NCBI GenBank assembly: GCA_045542115.1
Contig: JAZQKK010000008.1
Location: forward strand, 1 to 12,704
Reading direction: 5' to 3'
Length of the DNA: 12,704 nucleotides
From: RGIG995 sp045542115
GTDB taxonomy: Bacteria; Bacillota; Clostridia; Oscillospirales; UBA644
The position numbers were made by a program, and so were the translations under genes. Positions 7,735-12,704 of this stretch are shown one piece after another. The notes under the pieces are model-generated. The model did no database searches. It saw nothing but the letters and a program-made list of their open reading frames with translations, and was not told the origin of the DNA. Numbering within the stretch: the stretch's first letter is position 1; each line of letters opens with the position of its first letter.

Positions 7735-7768
7735 GTCGTGACGAAAGGGTTTTTTTTGTGACAATCGT

Positions 7769-7784
7769 TTGAACAGTTGTTCAA
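7769..7784. promoter_or_regulatory. ArsR/SmtB-type operator 1
   Basis: TTGAACAGTTGTTCAA is an imperfect palindrome (TTGAACA-GT-TGTTCAA) of the type bound by SmtB/CadC repressors (TGAACA-nn-TGTTCA). It ends five bases before the -35 box of the arsR promoter. Confidence 0.85.
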
Positions 7785-7789
7785 CTGTA

Positions 7790-7818
7790 TTGACATTTTG
7801 CGGGTTTTGTCGTATAAT
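7790..7818 (+). promoter_or_regulatory. Consensus sigma-A promoter of the metal-efflux operon
   Basis: TTGACA at 7790-7795 and TATAAT at 7813-7818 are separated by exactly 17 bases, a perfect match to the housekeeping consensus. Such a strong promoter is usually kept off by a repressor, in agreement with the two flanking operators. Transcription should start near 7825, inside operator 2. Confidence 0.92.
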
Positions 7819-7822
7819 ACAA

Positions 7823-7838
7823 TTGAACAGTTATTCAA
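7823..7838. promoter_or_regulatory. ArsR/SmtB-type operator 2
   Basis: TTGAACAGTTATTCAA differs from operator 1 at one base and covers the expected transcription start. The centres of the two operators are 54 bases apart, with the promoter between them. Confidence 0.85.
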
Positions 7839-7862
7839 ATGTTTTTTTGAAAGGAGTTTATT

Positions 7863-8231
7863 ATGGCAGACCATTCTCATAGCTGCACGGAAACTTGTGA
7901 ATATATCCACGTTCATCCCGACGTGATTGAAGGTGTGCGGGCTAAAATGCCCCCGGAAGAGACGCTGTACGACTTGGCAGAATTGTATAAAGTGTTTGGG
8001 GATTCCACCCGCATCAAGATTTTGTACGTGTTGTTTGAGGCGGAAGTTTGCGTATGCGACATTGCTCAATGTCTGAATATGACCGTTTCCGCGATTTCTC
8101 ATCAGTTGCGGGTGTTAAAGCAATCCCGACTCGTAAAATCCCGCCGGGAAGGGAAGACAGTGTTCTATTCCCTTGCCGATGACCACGTGCGAACCATTAT
8201 TGACCAAGGATTAAATCATATTGATGAATAA
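7863..8231 (+). CDS. ArsR/SmtB-family metal-sensing repressor
   Basis: The 122-aa winged-helix repressor should release its operators when it binds metal. Two known metal-site patterns are present. The CadC-like alpha3N set has N-terminal Cys8 and Cys12 plus Cys63 and Cys65 in EVCVCD. The SmtB/CzrA-like alpha5 set is Asp106, His108, His119 and Glu122, with the same spacing as in SmtB. The N-terminus is rich in His and Cys (HSHSCTETCEYIHVH). The recognition helix lies around SAISHQLRVLKQSRLV (76-91), followed by the wing RREGKTVFYSL. AAGGAG at 7851-7856 supports the ATG. It heads the efflux operon and probably controls itself. Ligand spacing suggests Cd, Pb and/or Zn; the exact metal cannot be read from sequence. 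Confidence 0.93.
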   Translation: MADHSHSCTETCEYIHVHPDVIEGVRAKMPPEETLYDLAELYKVFGDSTRIKILYVLFEAEVCVCDIAQCLNMTVSAISHQLRVLKQSRLVKSRREGKTVFYSLADDHVRTIIDQGLNHIDE

Positions 8232-8243
8232 GGAGTACATACG

Positions 8244-8462
8244 ATGAAAAAATCTTATCAGATTCAAAATCTCTGCTGTGCCAACTGTGCCCGCAAAATC
8301 GAAGACCGCATCAAAAAAATCGACGGTGTTCTTGATGCGAAGATTCTGTTTATGGTACAAAAATTGAATTTGGAAGTGGAAGACGGGAAATTGGAATCGG
8401 TGCTTGCGCAAGCCCGTGCCGTGGCCAAAAAAGTAGAGCCGGATTGTGAGATTCTCGGATGA
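8244..8462 (+). CDS. Stand-alone heavy-metal-associated (HMA) domain protein
   Basis: The 72-aa product is a single ferredoxin-like HMA domain, with the metal-binding loop LCCANCARKIE (Cys12 and Cys15 as the CxxC pair, Cys11 preceding it). In CadA/ZntA pumps the equivalent loop is usually within the ATPase N-terminus and commonly reads DCxxC; here the acidic residue is a cysteine. The ATG is preceded by AAGGAG (8230-8235) overlapping the arsR stop. The gene end overlaps the ATPase start by four bases (ATGA, 8459-8462), so the two proteins are translated together. It probably delivers Zn/Cd/Pb to the pump or modulates it; a soluble chaperone role is inferred. Confidence 0.9.
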   Translation: MKKSYQIQNLCCANCARKIEDRIKKIDGVLDAKILFMVQKLNLEVEDGKLESVLAQARAVAKKVEPDCEILG

Positions 8463-10285
8463 CAAAGAAACAAAAGAGAATGCTTGTTCTCATTTTGATT
8501 ACCCTTGCCTTGTTTTTTACCGCTATGCTCCTTCCCCTGGACGGTTATTGGAGACTTTTCGCCTTTGCCGCCCCCTATCTACTCATCGGATTTCCGGTGC
8601 TGAAACGGGCGGCGACGTCTCTTGTTGGGGGGCAAATGTTGGACGAAAATTTTCTGATGGCCGTAGCATCTTTGGGGGCCTTTGTTTTGGGGGAATACCC
8701 GGAAGGGGTTGCGGTAATGCTGTTCTCTCAGATCGGTGCTTTGTTTGAATCTTACGCCGTGGGGAAAAGCCGGGATTCGGTTTCCCAGCTGATGTCTCTT
8801 TGCCCCGAGGAGGCCACGGTGCTCCGGGAAGGCGAATGGCAGACGGTGTTTCCCGAGGAAGTGCAGGTCGGGGAGTCGGTTCGGGTCTTGCCGGGGGAAA
8901 AGGTTCCCCTGGACGGATGTATCATCGAAGGTTCCTCGTCTCTGGATACCCGTTCCTTGACCGGAGAATCCCTTCCCCGGGACGTATCCGTGGGGGATGC
9001 GGTATTCAGCGGTTGTGTGAATCTGAACGGTGTTCTGGTTCTTCGGGTGGAAAAAGAAGCGGAACAGTCCACGGCCTCCAAAATTCTTGCCTTGGTGGAA
9101 GAAGCCACTGCACGGCGTTCTCAATCCGAATCCTTCGTTACCTCCTTTGCCCGATGGTATACGCCCTTCGTGTTGGGAATTGCCCTTCTCGTCGCCATTC
9201 TTCCTCCGGTATTTGGGGGAGATTGGTCACAATGGATCTATCGCGGCCTGGAATTTCTCGTAGTTTCTTGTCCCTGTGCTTTGGTCATTTCCGTACCGTT
9301 GGCCTACTTTGGAGGAATCGGCGGTGCTTCCCGAAAGGGAATTCTGGTGAAAGGTTCTGATTGTCTCGAACAATTGGCCAAGGTCGATGCCGTAGTCTTT
9401 GACAAGACCGGAACGTTAACGGAAGGGGTGTTTGAGGTCTCTTCCGTGCAGGGAGACGACCCGGACCGTATTCTGGAAATTGCCGCACTGTGTGAGCAAT
9501 TTTCTAATCACCCCATTGCCCGTTCCATCCGCCAAGGGTTTGGAAAAGAAGTTGCGGAAGACCGTGTGACGGAGGTTTGCGAAGTTCCCGGATGCGGTAT
9601 TTCTGCGAAGGTGGATGGGGTTTTGTATTTTGTGGGAAACCAGGGATGGATGAAGAAAAAAGGATTTCAACCCGTTTCCGCTGATATCCCCGGAACGCAA
9701 ATATACGTTGCGGATGAGACGCGTCTTCTCGGAAGTATCCTCATTTCCGATAAGATTAAGAAAAATGCTTCACAAACCGTTTCTGACCTGAAAAAAGCCG
9801 GAATTTCCCGAGTTGCAATGCTGACGGGGGATGAAGAGTCGGTTGCATCTTTGGTGGGAAAACAAGTGGGAATCTCCCACGTGAAGGCAAATCTTCTTCC
9901 TCAGGATAAAGTGACCGCCTTGGAAGAAATCCGTTCTGCGGGAGGCCCCGCAGCCTTTGTGGGAGACGGAATGAACGATGCTCCCGTATTAGCCGTGGCA
10001 GACGTGGGAATTGCGATGGGCGGACTTGGCTCCGATGCCGCCATTGAAGCCGCCGACGTGGTGTTGATGCAAGACGACCTTTCGTGCCTTTCAAACGCTG
10101 TCTTTCTTGCCCGAAAGACCCACCGTATCGTGTTGGAAAATATAATTTTTTCCATCGCAGTCAAACTTGTCGTAATGGTACTTTGTGCTTGCGGTTTTGC
10201 CACAATGTGGCACGCCGTTTTTGCTGACGTGGGCGTGTCTGTCATTGCCATTCTCAACGCGATGCGAACCCTTTCCAAAAAATAA
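8459..10285 (+). CDS. Heavy-metal P1B-type ATPase (Zn/Cd/Pb type), without N-terminal HMA domain
   Basis: This 608-aa membrane pump couples ATP hydrolysis to metal export. Motifs in order are the actuator LTGES (Thr168-Gly-Glu170), the transmembrane metal site Cys271-Pro-Cys273 (SCPCAL), phosphorylated Asp315 in DKTGT, the nucleotide-domain His351-Pro352, and GDGMND (502-507). Lys569 (AVKLV) and Asp590 (ADVGVS) near the C-terminus fit the P1B-2 signature of Zn/Cd/Pb pumps rather than copper pumps. The protein starts almost directly in membrane segments (residues about 8-45), with no HMA domain; that domain is the overlapping upstream gene. There is no strong ribosome site, in keeping with coupling through the ATGA overlap. 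Its closest functional relatives are CadA and ZntA, so a specific symbol is withheld. Confidence 0.95.
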   Translation: MTKKQKRMLVLILITLALFFTAMLLPLDGYWRLFAFAAPYLLIGFPVLKRAATSLVGGQMLDENFLMAVASLGAFVLGEYPEGVAVMLFSQIGALFESYAVGKSRDSVSQLMSLCPEEATVLREGEWQTVFPEEVQVGESVRVLPGEKVPLDGCIIEGSSSLDTRSLTGESLPRDVSVGDAVFSGCVNLNGVLVLRVEKEAEQSTASKILALVEEATARRSQSESFVTSFARWYTPFVLGIALLVAILPPVFGGDWSQWIYRGLEFLVVSCPCALVISVPLAYFGGIGGASRKGILVKGSDCLEQLAKVDAVVFDKTGTLTEGVFEVSSVQGDDPDRILEIAALCEQFSNHPIARSIRQGFGKEVAEDRVTEVCEVPGCGISAKVDGVLYFVGNQGWMKKKGFQPVSADIPGTQIYVADETRLLGSILISDKIKKNASQTVSDLKKAGISRVAMLTGDEESVASLVGKQVGISHVKANLLPQDKVTALEEIRSAGGPAAFVGDGMNDAPVLAVADVGIAMGGLGSDAAIEAADVVLMQDDLSCLSNAVFLARKTHRIVLENIIFSIAVKLVVMVLCACGFATMWHAVFADVGVSVIAILNAMRTLSKK

Positions 10286-10290
10286 GAAAT

Positions 10291-10313
10291 CCGCCCGACA
10301 ATTGGTCGGGCGG
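10291..10313. terminator. Hairpin between convergent ATPase and GH2 genes
   Basis: A 9-bp GC-rich stem (CCGCCCGAC at 10291-10299 with GTCGGGCGG at 10305-10313) has a 5-base loop. On the minus strand it is followed by a U-rich stretch (complement of 10277-10290), so it can end the GH2 transcript. On the plus strand no U-run follows directly, so its use for the ATPase operon is less certain. Confidence 0.75.
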
Positions 10314-10318
10314 TACGG

Positions 10319-12001
10319 TTATATCTTCAATTTTTTTGCAATTTCGAGCATTCGTTCTTCGGACACCTTTATCACTTTCCGGTCGTAGGACACAAGGCCG
10401 TTCGTCTCGTCCTCCACGTCGGAAACTTGGGTATAGATCGCAGAACACAACCCCTTGTCGATGGCCGGAATGATTTCGGTCTCATACAGTTTGATAAGGG
10501 CGTTTTCGAAATCTTGCTGTTCTTCAAAAAACCGATAACCGTAAGGCTTTCCGGGGTGGAAGACGTGTCCCTTGGGTTGATAAGAATATCCTCCGAATTC
10601 CGACAGAACCACCGGCCGGTGCCTCGGTCTGATTTTGACCGGTTTAAAATATACGTGCAGACTTTTCACGTCGCTCTTTTCCCCTTGAAACCATCCGGAC
10701 GTGGCATCAATAAATCGGGAAGAATCCAATTCTTTCAGTTTTTGATAGGCGGCGGCGCTGTCAAACTGTCCCCATCCTTCGTTGAAAATCGTCCAATAAC
10801 AGATGCAAGGATGGTTGTACAACTGCTTCACCGTGGTTTTCATTCCTTCTAAAAACCAGGCCCTCGTTTGTTTTTTCCGATGCATCCATCGGTCGGGGAG
10901 TTTTTTTATTCCAACCGTAGGCAACGCCGTATCTCGGAAAAAGGAGTAGTGGCCGTTGTTGACCATATCCTGAAAGACCACCATCCCCAGCCGGTCACAC
11001 TCATAATAAAACTGTTCCGGCTCCACTTTGATGTGCTTTCGCAAGGTGTTGAATCCCAACGCCTTCATTTCCAGAATATCCCGGGTGTAATTTTGGGGGC
11101 TTGCTGGGGTGTAGATTCCGTCACTGTAATATCCCTGGTCCAAAAGACCGTGAAAAAAGTACGGTTTCCCGTTCAGACACAGTCGCGGAAGGCCGTCCAC
11201 CGTCTTGATCTCCAACGTCCGCAGGGCAAAATAGGATGTAACCGAATCTTCCCCCGCAGTCACCGTAAACGGATACAGATACGGGTCCTCCGGAGACCAT
11301 TGCCGGGGATTTTGGAGTTCGATTCGCGCCCTTCCGTTGTTTAAAGAGGCGGTGATTTCCCCCTCTGGCGTTTGCAGTGTAACCATTCCGTTTTGTACGC
11401 CGCTCGCGGTAATTTCGGCAAAATCTGCCCCCACGTGGATGGTGAGCCCGCGGATATAGTCTAAAGGAACGCTCTCCATCCATACCGTTTGCCAGATTCC
11501 CGTTACCGGCGTATACCACATTCCGCCTCGCTTCTCCCGTTGTTTTCCGTAGGGAAGAATATGGGATTCCAAATCGTCAATACATTCCACTGTTAAGGTA
11601 TTCTTTTCTTGCAAAAAATCGGTAACGTCAAAGGAGAATGCATCGTATCCGCCCACGTGGACGCCGACTTGCTTGCCGTTTAAAAAGACGGTTGTCTTTT
11701 GGTCTACGGCTCCAAAATGCAAAAGAACGCGGTCTTTTACAAAGCCTTCGGGAAGGGTAAATACCCTTTCGTATTTAATGGGAGAAGAAGATGTCATCCG
11801 TCGTTCGACTCCCGACAAAGCCGATTCCGGCGGAAAGGGAACGGTAATGGTTTCCTTTCCCTTGTCTGCATAAAAATCCCATACCCCGTTCAAACAGAAA
11901 TAGGAGTCCCGTTTCATCTGAGGGCGGGGATATGTCTTCCAGGGTTGTCCCGAAAGTGCTTCCCCTTCGGGAGTATAGAGAGTCACAAACGTATCTTTCA
12001 T
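10319..12001 (-). CDS. Glycoside hydrolase family 2 enzyme, specificity unknown
   Basis: The 560-aa product has the three-part GH2 plan. A jelly-roll sugar-binding domain (about 30-180) contains FLNGKQVGVHVGGYDAF and GIWQTVWME. An immunoglobulin-like domain follows (about 180-265), then a TIM barrel from LNGKPYFFHG (276-285). The acid/base is Glu408 in FNEGWG and the nucleophile is Glu468 in LSEFGGYS. GH2 covers beta-galactosidases, beta-glucuronidases and beta-mannosidases among others, and I cannot choose among them from sequence. No signal peptide is seen, so it should act inside the cell on sugars brought in by the upstream transporter, whose stop codon is one base before this ATG. A weak purine-rich ribosome site (GAAGAAG) precedes the start, suggesting translational coupling. 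Confidence 0.92.
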   Translation of the reverse strand: MKDTFVTLYTPEGEALSGQPWKTYPRPQMKRDSYFCLNGVWDFYADKGKETITVPFPPESALSGVERRMTSSSPIKYERVFTLPEGFVKDRVLLHFGAVDQKTTVFLNGKQVGVHVGGYDAFSFDVTDFLQEKNTLTVECIDDLESHILPYGKQREKRGGMWYTPVTGIWQTVWMESVPLDYIRGLTIHVGADFAEITASGVQNGMVTLQTPEGEITASLNNGRARIELQNPRQWSPEDPYLYPFTVTAGEDSVTSYFALRTLEIKTVDGLPRLCLNGKPYFFHGLLDQGYYSDGIYTPASPQNYTRDILEMKALGFNTLRKHIKVEPEQFYYECDRLGMVVFQDMVNNGHYSFFRDTALPTVGIKKLPDRWMHRKKQTRAWFLEGMKTTVKQLYNHPCICYWTIFNEGWGQFDSAAAYQKLKELDSSRFIDATSGWFQGEKSDVKSLHVYFKPVKIRPRHRPVVLSEFGGYSYQPKGHVFHPGKPYGYRFFEEQQDFENALIKLYETEIIPAIDKGLCSAIYTQVSDVEDETNGLVSYDRKVIKVSEERMLEIAKKLKI

Positions 12002-12002
12002 C

Positions 12003-12704
12003 TTACTTCTTCTTTCTCATTGCACGGAACAGGAAGATTAAATAAACAGCCAAAACCACCGCCGTCCCCAACGCCGCCAAAAACACGTTTTCATTGGGGA
12101 TAAAAGAGGTCGTTCCGTCGTCGTTTAATACCGTTTCTGCATTTTTTAATACGGCCGATCCAATGACCGGACCGATGATCCCGGGGATAAGAACCTGACC
12201 TACGATGCGAAGCCCCTGGAACATTCCCGACCGATTTTCCGGCGTGCGGTCGCGCAGAATAGCTCCGAATACTGCCATTCCCGACAGATATCCGCACATC
12301 ATTAAAAGGGACCCTAAAAATACCGGTATCGTAGACCGGAAACAGATAAGAATGACGTAGCCTACTCCTAGAAGCCCCACCGAGGGGATGACCGATTTGC
12401 GAAATCCGATCTTATCATATACCCGCCCCCACAAAGCCGTGAATATTGCCGCCAACAAAATGGCCGGAGCCATAATTAACACGTAATTGTCCATCTTCAA
12501 AGAGACTGTATAGTATAAAATCAGATACGGCATAAAAATCTGAATGGATATATTGAACATCGCCACCACCAGCAGCGTCAGATACAGAGAAGGGTTCTCC
12601 TTTACCACTTTGGGACGGAAACCATAGAAAATATTGGCGAAATAGTTCTGATTTTCTCCCGTCTGGATCGGTACGTCCCGAATCAGAAAGAAACCGGAAA
12701 TACC
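12003..12704 (-). CDS. MFS-type sugar transporter, C-terminal part (5' cut by window end)
   Basis: The frame is open to the window edge with no stop, leaving the last 233 residues; a GTG at 12608 is inside the gene and is not the start. About six membrane helices are visible, corresponding to the C-terminal half of a 12-helix carrier. Typical MFS loop sequences are present: WGRVYDKIGFRK between helices and DRTPENRSGMFQGLR further on. A basic tail (RAMRKKK) ends the protein on the cytoplasmic side. It is followed one base later by the GH2 gene, so the pair probably imports and cleaves the same glycoside. The substrate is unknown; the family assignment (MFS versus the related GPH symporters) is not fully certain from half a protein. 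Confidence 0.85.
   Translation of the reverse strand, partial: GISGFFLIRDVPIQTGENQNYFANIFYGFRPKVVKENPSLYLTLLVVAMFNISIQIFMPYLILYYTVSLKMDNYVLIMAPAILLAAIFTALWGRVYDKIGFRKSVIPSVGLLGVGYVILICFRSTIPVFLGSLLMMCGYLSGMAVFGAILRDRTPENRSGMFQGLRIVGQVLIPGIIGPVIGSAVLKNAETVLNDDGTTSFIPNENVFLAALGTAVVLAVYLIFLFRAMRKKK

Noticed and set aside
7648..7862. CRP-type site suggested by TGTGA motifs
   Set aside because: The motifs are direct repeats and not the inverted TGTGA/TCACA pair of a CRP site.
1..12704. CRISPR arrays, tRNA or rRNA genes, insertion sequences, phage genes
   Set aside because: Reading both strands showed no regularly spaced repeat array, no tRNA-like or rRNA stretch, and no transposase or phage proteins; genes are tightly packed over the whole window.

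Overview
The window looks like one end of a metagenome contig from a Gram-positive anaerobe of the Clostridia type. This is inferred from strong AAGGAG/AGGAG ribosome sites, a single-chain PurL, a formate-tetrahydrofolate ligase, an ArsR/P1B-ATPase metal operon, and sugar genes close to Firmicutes families such as the YdaE-type lyxose isomerase. The exact lineage cannot be read from the sequence.

Bases 1-163 are not a genuine chromosomal arrangement. Bases 80-163 read as a complete DNA-nanoball (MGI/BGISEQ) adapter: forward adapter, 10-base index, reverse-complemented second adapter. They are flanked by two copies of the same insert (1-79 and 164-242). Reliable genomic sequence starts at 164, inside purL.

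Bases 164-3797 form a plus-strand purine/one-carbon operon. It holds the 3' third of purL (FGAM synthase, glutaminase domain), fhs (formate-THF ligase, the source of 10-formyl-THF for purine synthesis) and rdgB (ITP/XTP pyrophosphatase), and ends at a strong hairpin that also serves the opposing gene.

Bases 3801-7647 form a mannose-related region: an intracellular GH38 alpha-mannosidase (minus), a divergent AraC-type regulator (plus), and a D-lyxose/D-mannose isomerase (minus) convergent with the regulator. Mannosidase plus isomerase would turn mannosides into mannose and then fructose. Direct repeats upstream of the isomerase promoter are plausible AraC-type sites.

Bases 7769-10313 hold a metal-efflux operon (plus): an ArsR/SmtB repressor with two recognisable metal-site signatures, a stand-alone HMA metallochaperone-like protein and a Zn/Cd/Pb-type P1B ATPase without its own HMA domain. 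A consensus promoter is flanked by two nearly identical 16-bp palindromic operators.

Bases 10319-12704 hold a second sugar unit (minus): an MFS transporter, cut by the window end, followed one base later by a GH2 glycosidase of unknown specificity. There is no gene-free stretch longer than 300 bases. The largest gap (7648-7862) carries the regulatory sites described below.
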